Below are positions 23,957 to 40,282 of a stretch of DNA of 64,000 bases, piece after piece. The position numbers and the translations under genes were made by a program. Every line of letters begins with the position of its first letter. The stretch's first letter is position 1. The DNA comes from Vitellaria paradoxa (lineage: Eukaryota > Streptophyta > Magnoliopsida > Ericales > Sapotaceae): positions 17,655,894 to 17,719,893 of the forward strand of contig CM034240.1 of the NCBI GenBank assembly GCA_019916065.1. The letters are read 5' to 3'. The notes below the pieces were generated by a model. The model was not told where the DNA came from, did no database searches, and saw nothing but the letters and a program-made list of their open reading frames with translations.

Positions 23957-26238
23957 GGGGTGTGCAAAAATAATGTAATTAATTGTCCTTAGTGTATTGT
24001 TGTTGAAGTTTGGGATAGTCTCATTTTGTCTTCTGAGTTTTGTTATATTCATATGCAACTTATGCTTGTGGTCTACAACCATTGATATATTGTTTGGGTT
24101 ACCCTAGTAAGGATGCCGTTACTAGAGAACTGGGCAAAAGAAACCCAAAGAACGCTCAACCACCTTGAGGTGATCGTTTATTACTACTTTAGATGACTGC
24201 TTTAAGCGGTTGTGGCAGTCATTAATTGAAATTTTATTGACCCTTAAAATTTCATTTTCTTGGTTTTTAGCTCTCTCAGACACTTGCTTCCTCTCTCTAT
24301 TTTCTCTATATTTTCCCTATTCTCCTTTGTTTTCTCTCTCTCTTTCACATATCCTTCCCCATGGGCCTAGCTGTTATCATAAAACAGCCACCGCCACCGT
24401 CAAGGGTGACCAACACCACTGCTTTTGTCGTTATCAGTGACTGAATAAGCTCTTCCCCTTTCCCATTCTCTCAATCTCTCATCTTTATCCCCTAATCTCT
24501 CTCTCTCACTATCTCTCTCACACACAATAGGTGCGCCCTGTCAGCTGGCTATGCTACTGCCCTTCTTCCTTTATCTTTTTTTCTTTTTCTCATTCTCTAA
24601 CAGGTATGCCCCTCTTTGCTTTTCTCTTTCCGTCTACTGATTTGGTCTTTGATTTTTTATTTTGAAATTGCATTTGACATTTGATTACCAATTTATAATT
24701 TGTTTCTTGTTGTTGTATTAATTGTTCATTGTTTAATTAATTTTTTTGTTGTAGAATTTATCAAGAACGTGTAAAATTAATTTGTTGGGATTTTCTAATT
24801 TTGGGCTTGATCAATTAATTTAGCCTTTAATTGTTTATTTTGAAATTGTAGTTGGTCTAAGGTTATTTATTTAGAATTTTTTTTATTGATATTGTTAATT
24901 GTTAATTTTTTATTTAATTAGTTTGAATGTTATAGAATTTGTTGAGAAATTGTACAATTAATTTGTTGAGATTTTTTAATTTTGGGCTTAGTCAATTAAT
25001 TTAGCCTCTAACTAATTATTTTGAAATTGTTTGGCCTATAGTTATTTATTTAGAATTTGTTTATTGTTATTGTTGATTGTTGATATATTGTTTAATTAGT
25101 TTGAATGTTATAGAATTTGTTGAGAAATTGTACAATTAATTTGTTGAGATTTTTTGATTTTGGGCTTGATCAATTAATTTTTGGTCAAATGATGAGATAA
25201 TTCTATTCAAATTATTAATTAATTATAAAATATTAGTAATTTGGGAATTAACTTTGAAACTGGAATTGAGATTGTAATAAATGCAATTTAAGATTGAAAA
25301 CTTATGAATGAAGTTAAAATTTTTAACAATAACATTATATTTAGAATGGTGAATTAAATTGAATTTGATTTTATTTGATGAGAAATCTCACAAGTTTTGT
25401 GTATTTGAAATTAAATTAGTTGTTGGACAAATTTAGTCTCATATATTATATTCATCATTTCAAATCAAATCAAATTAATTCAAGTCAAATCAATTCAAGT
25501 CAAGTTAAATCGATTCAATTCAATTTAATTCAAATTTTTTATATTAAAATCAAATTAATTGTAAGGAAAGAATATTTTCAAACAAAATGTTACAAGATAT
25601 TTTTATTTTAAAATTAAATCAATTCAATTATTTAATTTAGAATCAAATTTGTTCCAAGAGATGGATGTTTCTAAACACAGTGTCATATAAGTTTTTGATT
25701 TTAAAATTAAATCAATTCTAAGAAAGGAATGCTTTCAAACGGAGTTCCATTAAATTTAATTAAGGAAAAAATTCAATTTGGATTTAAATTCAATTAGAGT
25801 TATAATTAATTCAAAATTAAATTGGGATTAAATTTAATTAGGTATAAAATTCAATTAGTTTTAAAATCCATTGAGGGTTTAAAATTAATCTAAAGTTAAA
25901 AAATTCAATTAGGGTTAAAATTTATTTATAGTTACAATTAATCCAAATTAAATTAGCGTTAAATTTAATTAAGGATAAAATTAAATTAGGGTTAAACTTC
26001 ATTTAGGGTTAAAATTAATGCAAAATTAATTTAGAGTAAAATGTTATTAGGGAAGAAATTTAAATAGGGTTAAAATTCAATAAGGGTTAAAAATTATTCA
26101 AAAATAAATTATGATTAAGGATAAAATCCAATTATCTTAAAATTCAATATTATTAGAGTATTTTATCATTTTATCCTCATTTCAAACATAATAAACTTTT
26201 ATCCTGACTTTCAAAAGTTTTTACATTCCAAACATAAT

Positions 26239-26541
26239 ATGGCTTGTTTGGAGCTCTTAAAAAAAAAAAAAAATCTCTACAAATCTCAAACTAAAAAAAT
26301 CTCTATCAAATCTCAAAGTACGAAAATCTCTGTCAAATGTCTGGAAATCCCAATAACCATTTACAAATCTTTAGAAAGTTTTGCAAAAAATATTGAAAAT
26401 CCCTTATTAGAATTCGTTCAATTAAACCAATGTCAAAATTTATTGACATCCAATAAAAATCTGAAAAAATCTTATTTCAAGTCAACTAATGTAAATCTTT
26501 GGGACATTCGAGATCGTATTTATTCCCAATGATTTTCCATG
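26239..26541. mobile_element. Possible MITE inside CACTA element A
   Basis: GGCTTGTTTGGAGCTCTTAAA at 26240 resembles the GTTTGGAG-type MITE termini elsewhere in the window, and a degenerate mirror (tttgggacattcgagatc) lies near 26500. The interior carries repeated aaatctc(a/t)...caaatctc phrases. The 97-codon frame across it is A/K/S low-complexity and not considered a gene. Confidence 0.35.
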
Positions 26542-26796
26542 GCAATGTAGCAAATTTTATGAGAACACAAGCAATTAGGAGAACATAATTAACATCTTTT
26601 AGTTATTACCTTCATGCATGTGCAAATATTCATGTTTAAAACAAACTTGGCCCGTTCAAGAATCATATCACGACAGTCGATTTGGTCAACCTTGATTCAA
26701 CAAGTTGGGTCTTTTAAGACCTAATTCGTTCTTGTGACATGGATCCACAAATCGACATATGTGATTCTTGAATTGTCTAGTTCGGATAGTTTGGGA

Positions 26797-27175
26797 ATGC
26801 AATGATCCATATTGTACTCAACGCTATTCATGCTAGTTCTACGTTAGGCAAGGTTTCATGTAGCTGCTCCCGGGGATTACTCTTGTTGTTGTCTGGGTAT
26901 ATACATAAATGCAAGAAACATCATTTTTCTCGTGTACTTAGAGAACTATGCAGTGATGCTAATTGTCAAGTTTGGATAGTTTGGTAATGCAATGATCGAT
27001 ATTGTACTCAACGCTATTCATGCTAGTTCTATGTTAGGCAATGTTTCATGTAGCTACTCCCGGGGATTACTCCTGTTGTTGTCTGGGTATATACATGAAT
27101 GCAAGAAACATCATTTTTCTCGTGTATTTAGAGAACTATGCAGTGATGCTATTGAAATTTTGTCTAATAATAGAA
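26797..27175. repeat. 190-bp tandem duplication inside CACTA element A
   Basis: The segment starting atgcaatgat(c/g)(c/g)atattgta at 26797 is repeated from 26987 with few changes, including the shared cgctattcatgctagttcta and ccggggattactc phrases. Parallel frames of 61 and 64 codons in the two copies arise from the duplication and have no recognisable domain. Confidence 0.85.
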
Positions 27176-27284
27176 TGGGGCATTAGAAGTGTTGAGTAAG
27201 AGTTGGATTGTGCATTCTCGAATGGGATAAGACTAACTACCCCTTAGTGAGAAGTTTCTAGGTTTTTTCAAAAGAACATGCATG

Positions 27285-27640
27285 TAGTGTTCTAGGCGTT
27301 TAAGACTTGTAGGAATGAACTGCGCGAGGATCGAACTATGCAAAAATCTATGGTCAGATCACTTGGAATGACCCTGAGTAATTTCTAGTTGAAACTTGAA
27401 ATGTATATAAAACGTCCCATGTAGGAGTCAACTGCTTAATCAAAGTATACAGCCTTCGATCTTAATGGAATTTGACGTGTAATGAGTTCTAGGTATTTAG
27501 GACTTACAGGAACGAACTACATGAGAATCCGAACATTAGATCCCTTGGAATATCCTCGAGAAGTTTCTACTTTTAAGTTGATTAAATTTGAAATTTTACA
27601 AGTTAAATTTGTTTATGATTTAATTTTAAATTCACTTATT
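27285..27640. repeat. Two diverged units of the CACTA internal repeat (element A)
   Basis: The phrases gttctaggcgtttaagacttgtaggaatgaact (27288 on, in part) and gttctaggtatttaggactt (27485 on) start units about 196 bp apart. The reverse complements of these units form the longer array in element B (43880-44770). Confidence 0.7.
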
Positions 27641-28226
27641 ATAACTTTTATTGTCAGTATTTAATTTAATTATAAATCTATTTCAGGTTTGATGGATTCT
27701 GCTATGGTTTCAAGCCTTTTCCTAACCTGAAGACATTTTTTTTCCTTTATAAATTCATTTACTTATGGATAATGTAATGAATATTTTAATTTTTTAATTT
27801 AATCAATATTTTTTTATTTTTGTTGGATAATTTAATTTTGTCGTGATAGATATTGGTACAAGTTACATGAATGTACATGTTTTTTTATATGTTATTACAG
27901 GTTTTCTTAGTTTTAAGAAAATTAACTAAATTAAAAAAAAAAACATTATCAATGATTACTTAGAGGCGATCGTCTGAAATTTTTGCCTTTGAACCTTTAG
28001 GCGATCGCCTTAAAGTGGTCATCAAATGGGAATAAACAACCGCTTTGATGCGATCGTAAAAAACATTCAAGGCAGTTAAATCTTGACCACTTTGGTAGTC
28101 GACACCATTTACGACCCCTCCATCAACGTCTACCTCGAAGCGTCATCAAGCAGTCTAGGAGACTGTCTTGGGGATTTTAGATAACCGCTCAGGCGAACGA
28201 GCACTCTTTTGCTCCTAGTAGTGTGC

Positions 28227-31200
28227 ATCGTTATTGTTGTGGTTGTTATTGTTGTTAATTTTTCCAAAAAAAAAAAAAAAATAGTAATAACTAAACTGTA
28301 AGATAGCAATTGGCAAAAAAAAAAAAGAAAAATTAACTTTTTGACTTATTCTAAAATTATTAAATTTATTCTTTTACATTTTAAACTTTTTTAAACTCTA
28401 AAGGATAAAAATGCAAATTACCAAAAGTCTAAAATGTTAGTTACTAAAAAAATTAACTTTTTTGTGTTTGAAAAAAAGTTAACTTTTTAAAGTAGCTAGA
28501 GTCTACCCCCCCCACACACACAAATTCCCCCAAACTCAGCTTAATAATTGCTATTGTCGACGCTTCCCACACCTTCTGATCGAAATGGCCCCAGTAAAAT
28601 TTTGCAGCATTTGTATTTATTTTTGGTGTTTAACAAATTTTGACACTGAAAATTTTGAAGAGTTTCCCAAGCACTATGAATAGAATTTGAGGAACCTGCA
28701 AATAAATTATAAATTTTTAAAATTTTTTGTCATCGAGATTTTTTTAAAATTCAAGAAAAATATTCAAAATAATTTATTTTTTAAATTTTAAATTAAAAAA
28801 AAAACTTATACCATGGTAAATTGAAAAAAATTAATAAAACTAAGTTAAAAAATAAATAATTTTAATCTTCAATTTATACAGGGGTAATTACACTGTCCCT
28901 TGGACTAAAGTAGAAAATTAAGAAAAAAATATTAAATTTAAATAGAGTTTTATGACACATGCCGCATAAGATTATATGTGGTCGTCCAAAAAATTGTTGA
29001 AAAAAAATAAAGGTATATTAAATCTTTTTAAAGAATAAATTATTGTTTCTTTTTAACATAAAAATAAGTAAAATTTTATTTTTATCTATTTTTTTGCAAT
29101 TTTTTTTCTCTTTCAACTAATTTTGCCTCATAAGGCATAAATTCAATTAACTTTAATGAATTTTCAATTAATGTTTCAATTCAGTCTAAAACACAAGTGG
29201 ATTATGCATTAACGTTTACACTAAAGAGTATTTTTAAGCTAAACTTCAAAAGAAATAGCGTTTGGACCCCCCAAAAAAAGTTAGCGTAAAAATAATATAT
29301 GACGAAATTTGATTAGAGAAAGTTAATAAAAGTTGAAGTTTTATGGATTTTTTTAAGGATTCACAAGGCTTCAAAAATAGGGATGTAAATGGAACGAGTA
29401 CAAAAGGGTACTTGATCTAACCAAACCTGTTAAAAACTTGCTGGAAAATGCCTTAATATGATTGGGACAAGTTTGGAATTGTAATTTAATACCTGTGTGA
29501 ATTTTGGATTTGTTTGGAAAAATTTATATGTAGGCTACCCAATACTTATTTATAGGGTACTCGTAAAGTACACGCTAAGTATCTGTTTAATATGATATAA
29601 TATAATATAATATGTATTTATATTATTATAATTTTATCCCTAAAATAAAATTACTTAAATTATTAAGTATAGGGTTATTTATGAAATTTTGCATGATTTT
29701 TGCTCTAGGTGATCGACATTTTGCCCCTATCATTGTTGTTACTAGTTGCAAACAATTATCAAAATTTTTCTTTCTAATTGTTTCTCTTCATAATTATAGA
29801 TATATTTTATTTATTAATAGAGTTGACAAACAAAATATATACGTGTAATGGTCCTAATGGAGGAGCCATGTGTTAAAGTTGGAGGCTAATTAATGGATCA
29901 GTTTGATAAATTTAGTATTTCTGTCACTTATTAATTTCTTATTTTTTATTTTAAATTGGGAATTTAACAAGTTTGTCAAAATAAATTCCATGCAATCTGT
30001 TTAATTGTATTTAATCAGGTTTGTGACAAATTTAACGGATTTGTGACAGGATTTGAGATTTTAACTTAAAAAAATAAATGAATTTAACATGATAACAAAG
30101 AATAAAAAATAAACTTGATAAGAATAATTATTAATCAAGCAGATGCTCTAACCGCTTACATCCTATTCCAAGCTAAAACAAACAACACTCCCTCCCCCTA
30201 AAAAAAAAAAAAAATAAATATTGTAATTACCCCCATTAAATGCAGAATGATCTCAATTCATCGCAAATGCAAAACCAGTTAAAATGCATACCCAAAAGCT
30301 TCCAAGTTTGACATTGTAAAGTGATTGAATCCCATTACCAAATTACCAACCTTTGGTCAAATCCAACAGGAATTTTTCTAGGAGGATATCATGTTCTGGG
30401 ATAATTATCTGCAATTTCTTTACTCTTAAGCCACAAAATTGGCCCTTGATATGCTCACATCTCATTATAGCAAACCAAGTTGAGAATGACCAATCAAATT
30501 ATGCCACCCAAGCATGAGAACAGTAAACAGCATTCGCACAAAACCATTGGCACAATTTGATTAGGCTTTCTTAGCATGATGATAAACAGTGCTGTACGAA
30601 TAGATTAATTAACAAAGTGGAATCATCAAAAAAATTGAGTTAGGCTTTCCTTGTTTGTCTACTTGCAAACTTATAAAAAAAACAGGACCTGAAAGCAACA
30701 AGGAACAGCCATAATGTCCTTTCAATGCTATCAATTGCCACCACTCAACACTTTTCCTGACCAATGCCAAACAAGTCCTTGTGAATTTGGCCAACATATT
30801 TTAAGCTTGGTCTGGAACCATTATGCTGCTCCTTTCCCTATATATATATATTTATATATATATTTTTTTTATATGGCAATTTTGTTTTACCAAAATTTAA
30901 TTTTTCACATTCATAAAAAAGTTAATTTAGTGTGTTTTTTGAACTGCATAAAAAAATTATTAAAAGTTGAAAAAAGTTACGAAAAATTTAAAAAAAATTG
31001 TAGAAAGTTAGTAAAAATTGGAAAAAGTGTGAAAAACGTTGAAGAAATTAGAAAAAATTTGAAAAATTTTGACCAAATTTGACACTCCAAATATACAATT
31101 TTTTATACTTAAATTTTTTTTAATACATTTGAATAACGTGTAGTTAAAAGTTACCAAATAAAAAATAATAATAAAACAAAAAATAAAAATAAAACAAAAG

Positions 31201-31372
31201 TTAACTAATGTTTCTGAAACGAAGCCTTAATATCAGACCATGACATAATAAATAGCATGCCTTGGCTTTACTCATTTCCTCTGTTGCTCTGGAAGACTAG
31301 AACATGTTCATATACTGTTTCTTCTAGAACTCATCTTCTTCCTTCAAACTCTAATTCTTATACATAGATAGA
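28227..31372. other. Intergenic DNA upstream of RABA6
   Basis: 28227-29380 is AT-rich with poly-A/T runs and no gene. 29385-30060 begins agggatgtaaatggaacgag, a phrase often seen at degenerate hAT-like repeats, but I could not pair its ends. 30170-30835 is less repetitive and looks like low-copy promoter-distal DNA. 30840-31215 is again AT-rich with repeated gttgaaaaaagtt phrases. 31220-31372 probably holds the RABA6 core promoter and leader, but no clear TATA box was assigned. Confidence 0.5.
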
Positions 31373-31373
31373 T

Positions 31374-31459
<86 letters not shown>
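31373..31459 (+). repeat. Compound microsatellite (AC)n(AT)n(GA)n in the RABA6 leader
   Basis: About 12 AC repeats (31373-31395), about 10 AT repeats (31396-31416) and about 21 GA repeats (31417-31459) run to within two bases of the start codon at 31462. It is therefore almost certainly transcribed as 5' leader. GA tracts are known binding sites for plant BBR/BPC (GAGA-binding) proteins. Any regulatory role here is inference. Confidence 0.85.
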
Positions 31460-35186
<3,727 letters not shown>

Positions 35187-36302
35187 TTTATATATTGCAG
35201 TTCAATGGGAAAAAAAAAAAAAAAGAACTGATGAGAAAATTGAAGGAAAATGAAAGAAGAGAATCAATTGATGATTTGAGTCCTTGAGGGCAGGGTTTAT
35301 CCGGTGGTTAAATTTAGAATCTGAATTAATCGAGATGTGTACAAATTGTTTCGGATACGTTGAGCATTAAAAAAAAAAAAATTCTATTGACATGATTTTT
35401 TCTCTTTTCCTTGTGCGTTTCTCTTTATCTTCCCATGCTTTACAAGTGAACAAAGGCTCATTTACAAAATTTACAAAGGCCTTTGTGATTTTGTTATTTT
35501 TATTTTTTCCCTTGGTATATTTTCCCTTGGAGGTGTTGGAAATTATTGGCATTCAATTTTGCCCGCACCATCTCAAAAAATAAAGAATAAGGTCGAAACA
35601 AGAATATAAACTCATCAAATGAAGACATATCGATGTAATTCGACTGAAAAAAAAAAAAAAAAAACCAAAGATCAAGTATGATCGAATAATAAATTGATAA
35701 ATTTAGACAAGCAATTGAGTGGAAATTTTTTTTTTTATAATTCAAAGTGTTCGGCCCAGCTTACGATCAGGTAAATTCTCTAGTGACTTTGAGAAGTAAA
35801 TTCAATCTCTTACTAATTGAGTTAAGTGTCAGGATTAAGTAGATAAAAATTCAAAAAAATCACTTGAATAGTTAAATAAGTAGTGCTAATTAATGGTTTC
35901 ATACACAATCACCAATCAAAGTGAGTGAAGGTCCACTTAATATAATCCCTAAACCCTAGAAAAGTCCAAAGAGGAGGAATCAACCACTACTCACCAAATA
36001 AGAATGTATAAATGAATTTAGAATGTCCAAAATAGGATTCCTTAACCACCTAATCTTCATAATCATTGATAAACCCTTATTAAGGTCCGAAGCACTCAAA
36101 TACTCTCCAAGGTTAGGTTACACCGTATATGAGAAGATATTATGATTTCTAGATGTAGAATGGAGATCGAGTGCTCCAAAAGTTTAGAATAATGATCCCA
36201 TTAAAAGGACTACAAAATGGCCTTTAGACCAAGTTATAGTGTATATAGATAATAAAAACTTTAACAGTGGTCTATCATCATGATATAAACCATGCCTAGA
36301 GA
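35187..36302. other. RABA6 3' region and intergenic DNA
   Basis: The RABA6 3' UTR starts at 35187. Poly-A runs lie at 35208-35224, 35369-35380 and 35647-35663, but no single poly(A) site stands out. Short frames of 61-81 codons here overlap one another and show no domains. No further gene is seen. Confidence 0.5.
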
Positions 36303-36625
36303 TTGTGTTATTTAGATCTAAAAAAAAAAAAAATCAAAATAGTAACTAGGCACTTGAAGGTCTTTGATCTTCTATTGTATCCCTCACACATCTCTTATTT
36401 TAAAAATGGGCCCTTAGTTGCTTTGGTAGTTAGGGTTTCTCTCTATTTGTCTCACTTTATTGTGTTATTTAGATCTATATATATATATATATATATTCAA
36501 AATAGTAACTAAGCACTTGAAGGTCTTTGTTCTTCTATAGTATCCCTCACACATCTTTTACTCTAAAAGTGGGCTTTTGGTTACTCTAATAGTTAGGGTT
36601 TCTCTTTATTTGCCTCATTTTTTTA
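36303..36625. repeat. Tandem duplication, ~158 bp unit, two copies
   Basis: gtgttatttagatcta begins copies at about 36304 and 36462. Shared phrases include cacttgaaggtctttg and tatccctcacacatct. The junctions carry an A run in the first copy and a (TA)n tract in the second. Confidence 0.75.
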
Positions 36626-36649
36626 GAGAATGCACAAAATAAATATCTA

Positions 36650-37035
36650 ATCCATAGACTTTCCCTCACATTTATATACTTACTGCTAATCCATTACACA
36701 ACCTATATGGGATACTTCAACAATCTCCCCATTTCACACATCATCGAATCTCAAGACTCTACCTCACACTATATACTAACCACCAGTTCCTTCTACAACT
36801 GATGTGGGATACCCCAACAATCTCTTTCTTTACACATCAGGTCCTAGGTCAAAGGTAGCAGCGACCCATTCTTCCATACAGGCTGAGATTGATGACAAAT
36901 TTAAGCTTTGATACTAGTTGTTGGGTGATCTTAGGTCCTTCTCATCCCCAAAATGTAGCTCATAAGATGAGACTTTCCCCCACCCTTATATACTGACCAC
37001 CAACCTTTCCCACAACTGATGTGAGACACCCTAAT
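36650..37035. repeat. Dispersed-repeat-like tract with recurring gatgtgggata phrases
   Basis: Phrases of the form c(a/t)caactgatgtg(g/a)ga(t/c)ac and t(c/t)tatata(c/t)t(a/g)a(c/t)cacc recur at about 36685, 36765 and 36985, spaced 80-220 bp. A related phrase (gtttgatgtgggacaac) lies in the GC2 introns near 53400. The family is not identified. Confidence 0.45.
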
Positions 37036-37652
37036 AATAGCAAGAGTAAGTATGTATATAGAGATGTTAAAGCAAGGACCAAAGAACAAATACTAGTTAG
37101 GCTTCCAATGTAAATAAAAATTCTTAATTTAGCCTGATTAATTTTTATTTACATAAATTACAATTCATATTGCTAAAAATTTATAATTGCACCAAATACA
37201 AAATTAAATTTCAAGTTCTATGTTATTAATACTTATATATTTTCCATGTTAAGATCATAGTTACCCACTATTAAAATTAAATTATTGACAATTTAATTAA
37301 ATGGCATATTAAATTCCTTGAGACCATCCACATGACTTGTTTGACATATCAAATTCAAAATTCATTTGTAGGATTTGAGACGAGCAAAATTTACAAGCTT
37401 TGTTAAGGGAGTAACATTAATCCCTCTATCTAGACTTAGATTCTATCAATTACTAATATCTACTATATAAATAATGTCATTGCCTAATTCACTTAGTTTA
37501 TCGACCCACAACATATCTTACCATTTGTGAATTTAAATGATAACCACTATATATATGTGTCTAATAAAAATATCAGGAGAGCATAAGTATTCATAATAAT
37601 CACGTGGTGTTACTCATCTTGCATAGTCACTACAAAACAATCACCTTAAGAC

Positions 37653-37999
37653 TAGGGATGGCAATTTTAACCCGCCCCAATGGGCACTTGTCTGACCCTG
37701 ATCCAATAAGTATAGATATTTTTAAATATTACAGATTATAAGGCAAGTTAGGGTATAAAAATAAAATAATCGTCAGGTTTAGGTATGGGGATGGTAAATA
37801 TAGCATATCAGATGAGTGTTACCCGAACCCGCCCTGATTACTTTGATTAAAGGGTAATCGACAGGTATTACGCGTACTAATTAACCATTTATTGGATACT
37901 TGGTGAGCATTATTCGATTACTCATCTAAATTATTCTATTATTAGCCCAAATTATCGAATATCTGAATTTATACAAATAATACCATCAATTTGGATACT

Positions 38000-38046
<47 letters not shown>

Positions 38047-38519
38047 CAAAATCCTTTTAATTAATACCAAATAACTTAAGATTCTGATATCAAATAATTT
38101 GTTTTAGACTTAGACCGGACACAAATTATTTATTTATTTATTTTTTGCTTAATTATAGTAGAGGTTTAAGACGAGATTAAATATAAGGTTTTTTAATTTT
38201 ATTTTTATAAAAGTAATATAATAAATTTTACTTAAGTGAAAAATATTTAAAAATTTTTATTTAAAGATAATGTTTTTAGTCTTTTAAAATGTAAAATTAT
38301 TTATAAAATTATTGTCTTTGAAGAATTTTTTAATCCTTGTGTTTAATGTAACCACCTCATATTTAAAGGTTACGAGTATCCAACTATCCGATGGGTTAGG
38401 AGATAAGTCAGTTAAAAATACTCATTAGGTACCCGCCTGGTCCAGGTATTTTTTATACTTGATGGATTCGGAGATAATAGATGCAAGACTCAACCCCGAT
38501 CTGATATGTTGCCATCCTA
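37653..38519. mobile_element. Non-autonomous hAT element, 867 bp, near-perfect 8-bp target duplication
   Basis: It starts TAGGGATGGCAATTTTAACC and ends GTTGCCATCCTA, mirrored as TAGGATGGCAAC, a terminus style typical of plant hAT elements. The 8-mers CTTAAGAC (37645-37652) and CTCAAGAC (38520-38527) flank it with one mismatch, matching the hAT 8-bp duplication. Subterminal DNA is rich in acccg/cggg-type motifs near both ends. A (TA)n run of about 20 repeats lies at 38004-38045. No transposase is encoded. Confidence 0.75.
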
Positions 38520-38994
38520 CTCAAGACGATCAAGTTCAATTTACACAAAATGTACTGGGATAATGAGTTGAAACTATTCCACTTTCCATACACAAGATAA
38601 AGCTATTAAAACTATGTGCTATAATTCTATTGATGATATGTCCAATTCCATCTAAAATTGTGAACAGTAAACTTATATTCTATAAGAACCGATGATCTAA
38701 TCTTGTATATGTAAGTAATACTCTACCTACTAAGTCATATATTACATAAAATAAAAGACACACATGCAATAATTAAATAAATGGTGCTATGCAAATATTG
38801 CTCACTTAGATTCTCATTAAAATAAAATAAATACTAGTAATTGTAAAAGCATGTTTTTTTATTCTGTATCTCTAACACCAACGGTATAAGTAGATCTAAA
38901 CCATTAATAAACTCAACTATAGGCTGCAGTTGTTAATCAGTTAAAGTAAACCCCGATCGAATGAATTGAGCTAATTTAGGTCAAAATTAGGTAG

Positions 38995-40282
38995 CATTAC
39001 AACAAATCACACCTTTGACGACCACTTTTCTCGACCAATTATAAATTTGGTCGCTAAAGGAGACTTTTCCCGATCAAATATAAATTTAGTCGCTAATAGT
39101 CGCTAATAGTCACTTTTTCCCGACCAAAAAAATGTTAGTCGCCAAAGGATAACTTTTCCCGACTAATTGGTCGCTAAAGGGTGACTTTTCCCGTCTAAAT
39201 ATAAATTTAGTCGCTAAATGGGAACTTTTTCTGACCAATTGGTCGGCAAAAGTGTAAAAAAAATTATTACAAAAAATGTTAAAATAATTAAATAAAAAGT
39301 AAAAATTTTATCACTTTTGGCGACTAATTAGTCGCTAAATGGGACTTTTCCCGACCAATTGGTCGGCAAAAGTGTAAAAAATTATTACAAAAAAGTCAAA
39401 ATAACTAATAAAAATAATAAAAATTTTATCACATTTGGCGACCAATTGGTCAGTAAAAGTGTAAAAAAAATTATTAGAAAAATGTTAAAATAATTAAATA
39501 AAAATAATAAAATTTTTATAACTTTTCCCGACCAATTGGTCGGCAAAAATGTAAAAAAAATTATTAGAAAAATATTAAAATAATTAAATAAAAATAATAA
39601 AATTTTTATAACTTTTGGCGACTAATTGGTCGCTAAAGGTGAACTTTTCACGACCAATTGGTCGGCAAAAGTAATAGATTTTGTTTATATATATATAAAT
39701 ATGTAAAATATATATACAAATGAAAGCTTGGCCTAGTGGCCAAACACACCAGCTTCCAAAGAGATGACATGAGTTCGAGTCTCACTACCACCACCAACAA
39801 CAACAAAAACAAAAATTTCAAAATTATGGAGCCGACACGTGGCCTAATAATAGGCTAACATGTGGTCCAATCATAGATCGCCATGTGGCACAACATAAGG
39901 TGCCATGTGGCATGATGACATTTTAGCAAATAATGCCACGTGGCACCACATTTAAATTTTTTTTAAATTAATTTAAATTTTCAATTTTATACTTTTTGTC
40001 GACCAATTGGTCGCGGAAAGTGTACAATTGCCGACCAATTGGTCGGGAAAAACAGAGAAGATTTTGCATTTCTCCCATTAAATATTTCTTTGCCGACCAA
40101 TTAGTCGGGAAATGTTTTACATTTACCGACCAAATGATTTTTTGGTTGGGAAAAGTTTCCCCAACAAGTCTTCGCTGACCAAATTCCGACCAAATAAGTT
40201 TGGTCGGGAAAAATTTTGCTGACTACATTGTACCCTTTAGTGACCAATTTTTTGGTCAGCAATTATGTGATTTCTTGTAGTG
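38995..40282. mobile_element. Short non-autonomous CACTA element full of GACCAATTGGTC palindromes
   Basis: The right end (ending 40282), read on the other strand, is CACTACAAGAAATCACATAA. The left end CATTACAACAAATCACACCT is a mutated match. The flanking trinucleotides TAG and TAA differ at one base. At least seven exact GACCAATTGGTC palindromes (near 39233, 39353, 39440, 39530, 39652, 40001 and 40032) and several one-base variants occur with cgctaaa/cggcaaaa tails. This is the type of subterminal repeat bound by CACTA transposases. Part of the left half is an array of roughly 90-120 bp units (39240-39640). There is no coding region. A tRNA-like SINE head lies inside. Confidence 0.7.
39722..39795 (+). 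mobile_element. tRNA-derived SINE head (candidate)
   Basis: TGGCCTAGTGGCC (about 39729) resembles a Pol III A box and GAGTTCGAGTCTCAC (about 39771) a B box, about 30 nt apart. A simple cca/aac-rich tract follows. This is the arrangement of a plant tRNA-derived SINE 5' region, here inside the CACTA element. The rest of the SINE is not clearly delimited. Confidence 0.5.

Larger units (their letters stand above)
24117..28223 (+). mobile_element. Non-autonomous CACTA (En/Spm) element A, ~4.1 kb, TGC target duplication
   Basis: The right end reads, on the other strand, CACTACTAGGAGCAAAAGAG. The left end CGTTACTAGAGAACTGGGCA is a mutated match. TGC precedes the left end (24114-24116) and follows the right end (28224-28226), the 3-bp duplication expected of CACTA elements. 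Subterminal DNA repeats motifs of the form (g/c)a(c/t)cgc(c/t)t(t/g)a(a/g)gcgg(t/a) near both ends (24165-24215; 27965-28195). Inside lie a pyrimidine-rich segment (24290-24640), diverged tattgttaattg repeats (24700-25150), low-complexity attagggttaaaattaa repeats (25430-26150) and a 190-bp tandem duplication. No intact transposase frame is present. It is homologous, in opposite orientation, to the element at 43236-47247. Confidence 0.75.

Noticed and set aside
23945..28230. Assigning the gggtgtgac tract at 23950 as the left end of CACTA element A
   Set aside because: The matching TGC target duplication and the ACTAGAG terminus place the left end at 24117.
30714..31082. 122-codon + strand frame upstream of RABA6
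   Set aside because: The second half is a lysine-rich read of a gttgaaaaaagtt repeat. No domain, and it is not linked to RABA6 splicing.
39000..40280. CRISPR-like regularly spaced palindromes
   Set aside because: Spacing is irregular, repeats are 12 bp, flanks are CACTA termini and the genome is eukaryotic.
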